A DNA stretch of 64,000 nt from Pseudomonas sp. BBP2017. Its GTDB lineage: Bacteria > Pseudomonadota > Gammaproteobacteria > Pseudomonadales > Pseudomonadaceae. Position 1 is the stretch's first letter. Every line of letters starts with the position of its first letter. The stretch covers positions 186,001 through 250,000 of the forward strand of contig NZ_PVZN01000005.1 of NCBI RefSeq assembly GCF_003024385.1, given 5' to 3'. The position numbers and the translations under genes are program-made. This document shows positions 1 to 7,196 of this stretch, piece by piece. Below the pieces are notes generated by a model. That model was given only the letters and a program-made list of their open reading frames with translations. It was not told where the DNA came from and ran no database searches.

Positions 1-449
1 CCGGCAGCGAGTGACTCGCCAAGCCCGGTCAGGTTCAGGTAACGCAAGCCCGCGACACCGCGCTCGAAGGCCTGGCAATCTTCACCGTTCAACACCACTG
101 CAGGGTCCAGGAAGCGACCCAACCAGCCGCTTTTCAGGCGCAGCGCCAGGACCAGGGTTTCATCACCTGCAAGCTGCAAAGGCGACTGAAGCCGCACAAC
201 ACCGTCGACCAGCTTGACCGGATGCGCCAGGCAATCCTGTGGGAACTGATACTGGTAGTCTTCGGCAGGCGAATAAAACAGGTGATCGGCAAACCAGGCT
301 TCATGGGCGACCCACAGCAGTGGCAGCAGCAATAGCGGCAACCACCACTGGACGAAAACACCCAGACTCAGCAACACCACCAAGCCAGCCAGCAACCCCA
401 GCCGCTTGTTGCGCCGGTGCTGTTTGAGCAACTGCTGCTTGCGGCTCAC
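1..449 (-). CDS. dnpA: PIG-L family de-N-acetylase, N-terminal part (DnpA-like)
   Basis: This is the first ~149 codons of a gene running off the left edge. The frame opens with GTG, which overlaps the TGA of the upstream mig-14 gene (GTGA), so translation is probably coupled. The N-terminus is basic (SRKQQLLKQHRRNKR), followed by two closely spaced hydrophobic stretches at about residues 17–50, so the protein is membrane anchored. The sequence then reads WVAHEAWFADHLFYSP. From memory of P. aeruginosa, the gene after mig-14 is the PIG-L deacetylase DnpA, linked to LPS-core modification and drug persistence, and its N-terminus looks like this. The catalytic PIG-L domain lies outside the window, so the assignment rests on N-terminal resemblance and synteny. 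Confidence 0.72.
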   Translation of the reverse strand, partial: MSRKQQLLKQHRRNKRLGLLAGLVVLLSLGVFVQWWLPLLLLPLLWVAHEAWFADHLFYSPAEDYQYQFPQDCLAHPVKLVDGVVRLQSPLQLAGDETLVLALRLKSGWLGRFLDPAVVLNGEDCQAFERGVAGLRYLNLTGLGESLAA

Positions 450-1342
450 ACCTGAAACACCGGCACGGAGTTACACCAACGATCCTTGTACTCGCGATCA
501 GCACGACCAAAGGAGAAACGTAGCGGCTTGTTGCGCGCCCGGGCATCCTCCCAGGCGGCCTGGGTATTGAGGAAACTCAATACGCTTCCAGGACTGAAGG
601 CCTTGGTTTGCGGGTCAACGCCACCGTTGATGTACTCGACGCTGATCCACTCTGGCGCTTCGACCCGGTAGACCAGCTGGATGGCGATGGGCGCATCATC
701 AAGAAACAGCACCGAACCGATCAGCAACTCACGCAGACGCTCTATAACCTCAGCCATACGCTCGGCGCCAGTGGCCGGGAATTCCCAGCGGCGCTGAAAC
801 AGATCGCAGTAGATCGCTGCCAGTTCATTGCTGGTAAAAGCAGAAACCGGACGTACCTGGCCACCCGCCTCTTCCAGCAGGCGCAGCTCACGACGCTGGT
901 TATAGCGAAATTTCTTCGACAGGTCTTCAGGCGTACGTGCCATCGCCAGTGATTCAGTCTGCAGCTTGAGGTTGGCGAAACGTCCCTGATTGAGCTCCGA
1001 CAGATAACGCCCGGCGTGACGCAGCGGCGCCTGGGCATCGGCAGCCGCAGGCAGGATCAGCTCGGCATTGCCCAGGTCATACAAACCCTTCTTGCCCTGA
1101 CGCTTGAGCACGTCCTTGGACAACGCCAGATAACGGCCCCAGGTCGGAATCGCGGCCTTGAGCTCCCCCTTGTGCTCCCAGCCCAGGTAGCGCACCGGAA
1201 TCTGCGCCAGCTGCGCCAGTTGCTCGACCACCAGCGGGTGGGTGGCGACGCTACCGCCAAAACGCTGCCAGGCCTGGGCGTAGGCAGGCGCATCGATCAC
1301 GTGCCAGCCGCGCTCGCGCCAGCCTTGAATATGATTGAGCAT
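446..1342 (-). CDS. mig-14: Mig-14 family antimicrobial-resistance protein
   Basis: A 298-residue protein resembling the Mig-14 family, which has a GNAT-like fold and is inner-membrane associated; in Salmonella and Pseudomonas it is tied to survival against cationic antimicrobial peptides. GNAT-like stretches are visible, for example FRYNQRRELRLLEEAGG near the middle and an acyltransferase-like C-terminus ending RFSFGRADREYKDRWCNS. I chose the ATG at 1342, which overlaps the stop of the upstream glycosyltransferase (TGATG); a TTG one codon upstream is less likely. It sits third in a four-gene overlapping cluster with carbamoyltransferase, glycosyltransferase and dnpA, which argues for a role in LPS or envelope modification. 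The biochemical activity is not known to me. Confidence 0.85.
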   Translation of the reverse strand: MLNHIQGWRERGWHVIDAPAYAQAWQRFGGSVATHPLVVEQLAQLAQIPVRYLGWEHKGELKAAIPTWGRYLALSKDVLKRQGKKGLYDLGNAELILPAAADAQAPLRHAGRYLSELNQGRFANLKLQTESLAMARTPEDLSKKFRYNQRRELRLLEEAGGQVRPVSAFTSNELAAIYCDLFQRRWEFPATGAERMAEVIERLRELLIGSVLFLDDAPIAIQLVYRVEAPEWISVEYINGGVDPQTKAFSPGSVLSFLNTQAAWEDARARNKPLRFSFGRADREYKDRWCNSVPVFQV

Positions 1343-2472
1343 CAAGCCTCCGCCGTCAGCACGCGCACAGCTGGCAACTGCCAGAAGGTATCGCGCACAG
1401 CGCTATCGGAAAAACGCTCACGCAGGCGCGCAAGCATGCGCCCGGCACACTCCTGGCGTTGCCCTTCATCCAGCACGGCCAGATGCTGCAAGCCTTGAGC
1501 CAGACGCTCGGCATCGGCCAATGGGAACAGGATGCCGACACCCTCAACTACTTCCAAGGCACCGCCGCAGGCGGTGGCGAGCACCGGCACCCCGGCGACC
1601 ATGGCTTCAAGCAGGACCATGCCGAACGGCTCGTGATCAGAGCTCAGGGCAAACGCATCAAACGCCTTGAAGTAGCGGCGCGCATTGGGCACCTGGCCGA
1701 GAAAGTCCACCTGCCCGGTAATACCCAACTCGGCGGCCAGTGTTTTCAGCGCCTGCGCCAACCGCCCCTCACCCAAAATAGCCAGGCGAGCACCAGCCGG
1801 CAGGCTCGGCAGCGCGCGGGCAAAGCCACGCAACAAGGTGGCCTGATCCTTGTCCGGATGCAGGCGACCGACATTACCGACAATCCAGGCCTGCGGATCC
1901 AGCCCCAGAGCTTGCCGAGCATCGGCTGCAGGCACCAACGCCGCCTGCAGCGCCTCGATATCGATGCGATTGTAGAGGGTCTGGATACGCTCAGCCGGCC
2001 ACTTGGGCAAGCATTTGCGCATGTCATCTCGCACCGCGTCGGAAACGCCGAGCAAACTCAAGCGCTGACGAAACAGGTTGGCAAACAGCTGACGACTGCC
2101 ACGCAGATAGTCACCAAAGGCATGGTGCACACCAATCACCGGCAGGCGGCTACCGAGCAAGGCGATATAGATCGGCTTGAAACGGTGCGCAATACAGAAG
2201 CTGAAATTGCGCGCGGCGACGATCCGCCGCAACGCGCGGATCGCCCCCAGCTTCAGGCCACGGATGGACTTGGAGCTGAATTCCAGGAAGATCACTTCAT
2301 CAGAGGCGCAGCCGGCGGCTACCTGAGGGTCGGCAGCGCCGGTAAGGAACACCGTGGTGACCTTGTAGCCGCTGCCGCTGAACAGGCTGGCGTACTGCCG
2401 CGCACAGTCCAGGAACGGACCGTCATAACCGTGGCAGAACTGCAGGACGCGTTTTTCAGCCTTGGACGTCAT
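1342..2472 (-). CDS. wapH: Glycosyltransferase, GT4-type, LPS core (WapH-like)
   Basis: A 376-residue GT-B fold glycosyltransferase. The C-terminal half carries family-4 features: VGRLHPDKDQATLLRGFA, LAILGEG, and the E-x7-E-type nucleotide-sugar site in SSDHEPFGMVLLEAMVAGVPVLA. The N-terminal half is the acceptor domain. Its position between the carbamoyltransferase and mig-14 matches wapH (PA5004) of P. aeruginosa, which adds a sugar to the outer core of LPS; substrate identity here is inferred from synteny only. The ATG overlaps the end of the carbamoyltransferase gene by 17 bases, and the stop overlaps the mig-14 start. Confidence 0.85.
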   Translation of the reverse strand: MTSKAEKRVLQFCHGYDGPFLDCARQYASLFSGSGYKVTTVFLTGAADPQVAAGCASDEVIFLEFSSKSIRGLKLGAIRALRRIVAARNFSFCIAHRFKPIYIALLGSRLPVIGVHHAFGDYLRGSRQLFANLFRQRLSLLGVSDAVRDDMRKCLPKWPAERIQTLYNRIDIEALQAALVPAADARQALGLDPQAWIVGNVGRLHPDKDQATLLRGFARALPSLPAGARLAILGEGRLAQALKTLAAELGITGQVDFLGQVPNARRYFKAFDAFALSSDHEPFGMVLLEAMVAGVPVLATACGGALEVVEGVGILFPLADAERLAQGLQHLAVLDEGQRQECAGRMLARLRERFSDSAVRDTFWQLPAVRVLTAEA

Positions 2473-4213
2473 AACTGTTCGCGCCGTCCTTGACTACCAG
2501 GATGTCTTCCATGATCAGGTACTGCAGGTCCGAGCCGAAGAACATGTTCAGGGCGTCGGTCGGCGAGCAGATCATTGGCTCGCCACGACGGTTGAGCGAG
2601 GTGTTGAGCGACACGCCGTTACCGGTCAGGTCTTCCAGCGCCTTCATCATGTCGTAATAGCGCGGGTTGTACTCGCGCTTGAGCACTTGGGCCCGCGAGG
2701 TGCCGTCTTCATGGACGACTTCCGGCACGCGGGTCTTCCACTCTTCCGCCACTTCGAAGGTGAAGGTCATGAACGGCGCCGGGTGATCGATCTTGATCAT
2801 CTGCGGGGCGACGGTATCGAGCATCGACGGGCAGAAAGGCCTCCAGCGTTCGCGGAACTTGATCTGGTGGTTGATGCGATCGGCGACGCCGGCAACGCTC
2901 GGGCAACCAATGATCGAGCGACCACCGAGCGCGCGCGGACCGAACTCCATGCGCCCCTGGAACCAGGCCACCGGGTTGCCATCGACCATGATCTTGGCGA
3001 TCTGCTCTGGCATGTTTTCGAGCTTGCGCCATTTCGGCTGGCTCGGGTGACGGGCACAGGCGGCAATCACGTCCTCGTTGGAGTACGCAGGGCCGAGATA
3101 GACATGCTCCATCTTCTCGACCGGCACACCACGGGCGTGAGAGACGTATGCTGCGGCACCGACCGCGGTACCGGCGTCGCCGGAGGCCGGCTGGACGAAC
3201 AGCTCCTTGAGGTCAGGACGAGCAATGATCTTCTGGTTGAGCTTGACGTTCAGCGCGCAGCCACCGGCGAAGGCCAGCTTGCCGGTTTCCTTGAGGATGT
3301 CGCCCAGATAATGGTCGATCATCTGCAGGGCGAGCTTTTCGAACAGCGCCTGCATGCTCGCGGCGTAGTGGATGTACGGCTCGTCGGCAATGTCGCCTTC
3401 GCGCTTGGGGCCCAGCCACTCGATCAGTTTTGGCGAGAAGTAGAAACCCTTGCCCTTCTCTTTGTACCGGCGCAGGCCGATAACGTTGGCGTAGTCGGTG
3501 TTGATCACCAGCTCACCGTTCTCGAACGAGGCCAGGCGCGAGAAGTCGTACTTGCTGGCATCGCCATAAGGCGCCATGCCCATGACCTTGAACTCACCAT
3601 CGAGCATTTCGAAGCCAAGGAACTCGGTGATCGCACCGTACAAGCCACCCAGGGAGTCCGGATCGAAGAATTCCTTGATCTTGTGGATGTTGCCGTTTTC
3701 GCCGTAGCCAAAGAAGGTGGTGGCGTACTCGCCCTTACCGTCGATGCCGAGGATCGCGGTCTTTTCCTTGAAACCGGAGCAGTGGTAGGCACTGGAGGCG
3801 TGGGCCAGGTGATGCTCGACCGGCTCGATCTTGACCTTTTTCGGGTCGAAGCCCAGCTGTTCCAGGCACCAGACGATCTTCTTGCGGTAGCGCTTGTAGC
3901 GACGGTTGCCCATCAGGATCGCGTCAAGGGCGCGATCCGGGGCGTACCAGTAACGCTTGGCGTAGTGCCAGCGGGCCTCGCCAAACAGGCTGATCGGGGC
4001 GAACGGAATGGCCACCACATCAACGTCGGACGGCTTGATCCCTGCCTGTTCCAGGCAGAACTTCGCCGATTCGTAGGGCATGCGGTTCTTTGCATGTTTA
4101 TCGCGCACGAAGCGCTCTTCTTCAGCGGCGGCAATCAGCTTGCCGTCGATGTACAGGGCCGCGGAAGGATCATGGCTAAGGGCGCCGGACAGGCCAAGAA
4201 TCGTCAATGCCAA
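2456..4213 (-). CDS. Carbamoyltransferase (NodU/CmcH family), LPS core
   Basis: A 585-residue O-carbamoyltransferase. The N-terminal kinase-like (Kae1-like) domain includes SGALSHDPSAAL and the metal-binding HHLAHASSAY. The C-terminal domain includes FQGRMEFGPRALGGRSI and TSLNRRGEPMICSP, both diagnostic of NodU/CmcH enzymes that use carbamoyl phosphate. In Pseudomonas the orthologue (PA5005 position) is thought to carbamoylate heptose in the LPS inner core. I place the start at TTG 4213 (MALTILGLSG), with AGAGG eight bases upstream. A longer in-frame ATG at 4270 would add a tail unlike the family. It is the first gene of the minus-strand cluster, and the next gene overlaps its 3' end. Confidence 0.9.
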   Translation of the reverse strand: MALTILGLSGALSHDPSAALYIDGKLIAAAEEERFVRDKHAKNRMPYESAKFCLEQAGIKPSDVDVVAIPFAPISLFGEARWHYAKRYWYAPDRALDAILMGNRRYKRYRKKIVWCLEQLGFDPKKVKIEPVEHHLAHASSAYHCSGFKEKTAILGIDGKGEYATTFFGYGENGNIHKIKEFFDPDSLGGLYGAITEFLGFEMLDGEFKVMGMAPYGDASKYDFSRLASFENGELVINTDYANVIGLRRYKEKGKGFYFSPKLIEWLGPKREGDIADEPYIHYAASMQALFEKLALQMIDHYLGDILKETGKLAFAGGCALNVKLNQKIIARPDLKELFVQPASGDAGTAVGAAAYVSHARGVPVEKMEHVYLGPAYSNEDVIAACARHPSQPKWRKLENMPEQIAKIMVDGNPVAWFQGRMEFGPRALGGRSIIGCPSVAGVADRINHQIKFRERWRPFCPSMLDTVAPQMIKIDHPAPFMTFTFEVAEEWKTRVPEVVHEDGTSRAQVLKREYNPRYYDMMKALEDLTGNGVSLNTSLNRRGEPMICSPTDALNMFFGSDLQYLIMEDILVVKDGANSYDVQG

Positions 4214-4282
4214 GGGTCTAGCCTCTTCAATCTGTAAATATGCGCCCTGGCCCCGTGGGGCGAGCGGCAACGAAAGAGCGGG

Positions 4283-4288
4283 ATTATA
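4283..4288 (-). promoter_or_regulatory. Perfect -10 box upstream of the carbamoyltransferase cluster
   Basis: On the minus strand the gap between rlmJ and the carbamoyltransferase contains TATAAT within ACGTTATAATCCC. This would give a leader of about 60 nt before the TTG start. No good -35 is seen at 17–18 bp, so an activator or a weak -35 is implied. The assignment is by inspection only. Confidence 0.5.
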
Positions 4289-4325
4289 ACGTAATCCGTG
4301 GGTGCTTGTAGGAGCGGCAAGAGGC

Positions 4326-5162
4326 TTACTCGGCGATCAGCCAATCCATGCGCCAGCTGCCCTGGGTCTGCGCCAGCACCTGGGACAACCAGGGCAGCAG
4401 TTCGCGCAGTTCTTCCTCCAGCCCCCATGGCGGATTGGCAATAGCCAGGCCGGAGCCATTAAGGCCCTGCGGACTGTCCTGGGGATGCACATACAGCTCG
4501 ACCCGCAGCAGCTTCGGCGCACCCGTGCTGGTCAAGTCCTGATAGAAACGCACCAGTTGGCGCTGATCCTTGATCGGGTACCAGATCGCCGCAACGGTTT
4601 GGCGCATGCGACTGATAGCCTCTTTCAAGGCCACGGTGCAGCGCTTGAGCTCGTCGACCTGCTCGAACGGCGGATCGATCAGCATCACTGCGCGTTTTTC
4701 CTGCACCGGTAGCAGTGCCCGCGGCACGTGCCAGCCTTCACCCAGATGCACGGCAACGCGTGGATCCTTCTTCATGTTGTCTTTGAGCATGCGCCCGTCT
4801 TCGGGGTGCTTCTCGTTGAGCAACACGCGATCCTGCTGCCGCGCCAGGCGCCGGGCAAGCTCAGGCGAGCCTGGGTAGTAGCGCAGCTCACCGTCCGGGT
4901 TCATCTTGCGCAAGATGCGCAGGTAGTCGGCAGTCACTTCGGGCAGGTCATCACGTCCCCATAGCCGTCCGACACCTTCGATCCACTCGCCGGTACGCGT
5001 CGCCTGGTCACCCTGCAAGTCGTACAGACCAAGGCCGGCATGGGTATCGATATAGGCGAACGGCTGCTCCTTGCGCGACATCAGCGCAATAAGGCGGGTC
5101 AATACGAGGTGTTTGAAAACGTCGGCGTGGTTGCCGGCGTGAAAGGCGTGACGATAGTTCAT
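4326..5162 (-). CDS. rlmJ: 23S rRNA (adenine-2030-N6)-methyltransferase RlmJ
   Basis: A 278-residue SAM-dependent methyltransferase, close to E. coli RlmJ in length. It methylates A2030 of 23S rRNA. The N-terminus MNYRHAFHAGNHADVFKH is the RlmJ hallmark. IDTHAGLGLYDL at residues 38–49 is the SAM-binding motif, and DPPFE at 163–167 is the N6-adenine methyltransferase catalytic motif. It lies alone between the LPS cluster and putP, with its own ATG and a TAA stop. RlmJ is not essential in E. coli. Confidence 0.95.
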   Translation of the reverse strand: MNYRHAFHAGNHADVFKHLVLTRLIALMSRKEQPFAYIDTHAGLGLYDLQGDQATRTGEWIEGVGRLWGRDDLPEVTADYLRILRKMNPDGELRYYPGSPELARRLARQQDRVLLNEKHPEDGRMLKDNMKKDPRVAVHLGEGWHVPRALLPVQEKRAVMLIDPPFEQVDELKRCTVALKEAISRMRQTVAAIWYPIKDQRQLVRFYQDLTSTGAPKLLRVELYVHPQDSPQGLNGSGLAIANPPWGLEEELRELLPWLSQVLAQTQGSWRMDWLIAE

Positions 5163-5205
5163 GGCAACTCCTGCAAGACTGCGCAGTTTACCTTGTCGCG
5201 CCGAA

Positions 5206-5280
5206 CTGTGGGAGCGGGCTTGCCCCGCGATTGCTGGATGTCAGTCACACCGCATCGCGGGGCAAGCCCGCTCCCACAGG
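5206..5280. repeat. REP doublet (inverted pair)
   Basis: Two head-to-head copies of the ~25-bp REP element, one arm at about 5206–5230 and its reverse complement at about 5255–5279, separated by ~24 bp. Each arm holds the palindromic core GCGGGCTTGCCCCGC. It can fold into a long hairpin in RNA of either strand. It lies between the start of rlmJ and the end of putP. Confidence 0.93.
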
Positions 5281-5288
5281 CCGAGTTG

Positions 5289-5340
5289 CACCCAAAAACG
5301 GCAACGGCCCAACCTTCAAAGAAGACCGGGCCGTTGTCAG
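5289..5340 (-). terminator. Rho-independent terminator of putP
   Basis: Read on the minus strand, CAACGGCCC pairs with GGGCCGTTG across a short loop and is followed by CCGTTTTTGG. The stem ends about 20 bases downstream of the putP stop at 5359. Confidence 0.8.
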
Positions 5341-5358
5341 GCGAAGCTCGGCAGTCGA

Positions 5359-6843
5359 TTAATGACCGGCTTTGAACGCCTCATCTGCAGCTTCGAAACG
5401 CGAAACCATCGCGGTCGACGGGCTGCCAGCCTTACTGACGAAGTAGATAGCCAGGGCACCGAAGAGGAAGCCCGGGATAATTTCGTACAAGCCCCAGATG
5501 GAGAAGTGCTTCCACACCACCACGGTGATAGCACCGACCAGAATGCCGGCCAGCGCGCCGTTACGGGTCATGCCTTTCCACAGTACCGAGATCAGTACAA
5601 CCGGACCGAAGGCAGCACCGAAACCAGCCCAGGCGTAGCTGACCAGACCCAGAACACGGTTCTCGGGATTGGAAGCAATCAGGATGGCAACCACGGCAAC
5701 CAGCAGCACCATGGCGCGACCGACCCAGACCAGCTCCACCTGCGAAGCACCCTTGCGCAGGAAGGTCTTGTAGAAGTCTTCAGTCAGAGCACTGGAGCAC
5801 ACCAGCAGCTGGCAGCTCAGGGTACTCATTACTGCAGCCAGGATGGCCGACAGCAGGACACCGGCAATCCATGGGTTGAAGAGGATCTTGGCCAGCTCAA
5901 TGAACACACGCTCGTGGTTCTCGGTCACAGGACCGGCAAGGTCAGGATGCGCCGAGAAGTAGGCGATACCGAAGAAGCCAACGGCACAGGTACCGACCAG
6001 GCAGAGGATCATCCAGGTCATGGAGATACGGCGAGCCTTGGCGATCGACTTGACCGAATCGGCAGCCATGAAACGCGCCAGGATATGCGGCTGGCCGAAG
6101 TAGCCCAAGCCCCAGCCCATCAGCGAGATGATGCCGATGAAGGTGGTGCCTTTGAGCATGTCGAAGTTCGCCGCATCCTTGAGCTCGATAGCAGCGAAGG
6201 TGGTGTCAACGCCACCGGTGGCGATCAGCACGATCACCGGAGTCAGGATCAGGGCGAAGATCATCAGCGTGGCTTGGACGGTATCGGTCCAGCTCACAGC
6301 CAGGAAGCCACCCACGAAGGTGTAGGCGATAGTCGCCGCCGCACCAGCCCACAGGGCGGTTTCGTAGGACATGCCGAAGGTGCTTTCGAACAGACGAGCA
6401 CCAGCAACGATGCCGGAGGCGCAATAGATGGTGAAGAACACCAGAATGACCACAGCGGAAATGATCCGCAACAGCCCGCTCTTGTCTTCAAAGCGGCTGG
6501 AGAAGTAGTCCGGCAGGGTCAAGGCATCGCCGTTGTGCTCAGTCTGCACGCGCAGACGACCGGCAACGAACAGCCAGTTCAAGTAGGCACCGATGATCAG
6601 GCCGATGGCGATCCAGCTTTCCGACAGACCCGACATATAGATGGCGCCCGGCAGGCCCATCAGCAGCCAGCCACTCATGTCCGAGGCACCGGCCGACAGT
6701 GCGGTCACGACGCTACCGAGGCTGCGGCCACCGAGAATGTAGTCAGAAAGGTTGTTGGTGGAGCGATAGGCCATGAAGCCGATCAGCACCATTGCCGCGA
6801 TGTAGATCACGAACGTGATCAAGGTTGGATTGCTTACACTCAT
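5359..6843 (-). CDS. putP: Sodium/proline symporter PutP
   Basis: A 494-residue inner-membrane Na+/proline symporter of the SSS family with about 13 hydrophobic segments. The key sodium/proline-site stretch GASDMSGWLLMGLPGA is present, and its Asp falls at residue 55, the same number as the essential Asp55 of E. coli PutP. The start is the ATG at 6843 (MSVSNPTLIT); the frame extends 28 codons upstream but those residues are intergenic in character. It is transcribed divergently from putA across a shared control region and ends at a good terminator. It supplies proline to PutA. Confidence 0.96.
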   Translation of the reverse strand: MSVSNPTLITFVIYIAAMVLIGFMAYRSTNNLSDYILGGRSLGSVVTALSAGASDMSGWLLMGLPGAIYMSGLSESWIAIGLIIGAYLNWLFVAGRLRVQTEHNGDALTLPDYFSSRFEDKSGLLRIISAVVILVFFTIYCASGIVAGARLFESTFGMSYETALWAGAAATIAYTFVGGFLAVSWTDTVQATLMIFALILTPVIVLIATGGVDTTFAAIELKDAANFDMLKGTTFIGIISLMGWGLGYFGQPHILARFMAADSVKSIAKARRISMTWMILCLVGTCAVGFFGIAYFSAHPDLAGPVTENHERVFIELAKILFNPWIAGVLLSAILAAVMSTLSCQLLVCSSALTEDFYKTFLRKGASQVELVWVGRAMVLLVAVVAILIASNPENRVLGLVSYAWAGFGAAFGPVVLISVLWKGMTRNGALAGILVGAITVVVWKHFSIWGLYEIIPGFLFGALAIYFVSKAGSPSTAMVSRFEAADEAFKAGH

Positions 6844-7196
6844 TGTTGCGCCCTGGCGTTTGTTTTTATGTAGCGACAGCCTCAGAGGAGGTTGCACCCA
6901 GGCCGCGAATCCTATGCAACAACGCAAAGAAGGTGCAACCTGTTTTTACAATACAGTTGCACCTCGTCGGATTTCTTGCACATCAGCGGCTTTTTGCTCC
7001 CTTTCGGAGCAAGAACATCGGTTTAAAGAAGAAAACGCACCATAAACAGCCATTTTTCCTGTGGGGTTTTACCCACCGGACGAGCTGCACCTTTTTCCTA
7101 CAGATTTTGGGTTGCACTAGGTTGCACCCGAAATCGCGCACAGCTAATCTTGACGCTAGCTTACGCCACAGCCTGTGGCAATAATGAGGATAAGAA
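6844..7196. promoter_or_regulatory. putP–putA divergent control region
   Basis: This 353-bp gap holds no gene. It is AT-richer than its flanks and contains all the put operator boxes listed separately. It also has a small inverted repeat TTGCTCC/GGAGCAA at 6994–7012 and a GCCACAG/CTGTGGC hairpin at about 7165–7179 just before the putA ribosome site. Promoters for both genes must lie here, but I cannot place their hexamers with confidence. Confidence 0.85.
6891..7126. promoter_or_regulatory. Cluster of six PutA operator boxes (GTTGCA)
   Basis: Perfect GTTGCA hexamers occur at 6891–6896, 6956–6961, 7111–7116 and 7121–7126, and the reverse complement TGCAAC at 6915–6920 and 6934–6939. GTTGCA is the known core recognised by the ribbon-helix-helix domain of PutA in E. 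coli. The last two boxes are exactly 10 bp apart, one helical turn. Four sit on the putP side and two on the putA side, as expected for proline-responsive autorepression of both genes. Confidence 0.8.

Noticed and set aside
2462..4237. Plus-strand frame of 591 codons opposite the carbamoyltransferase
   Set aside because: No recognisable domain and fully covered by a strongly supported gene on the other strand.
5161..6873. Plus-strand frame of 570 codons opposite putP
   Set aside because: Begins by translating the REP element and is antisense to a well-supported transporter.
6994..7012. TTGCTCC/GGAGCAA hairpin in the put region as a terminator
   Set aside because: No T tract follows on either strand in the right place and neither neighbouring gene ends there.
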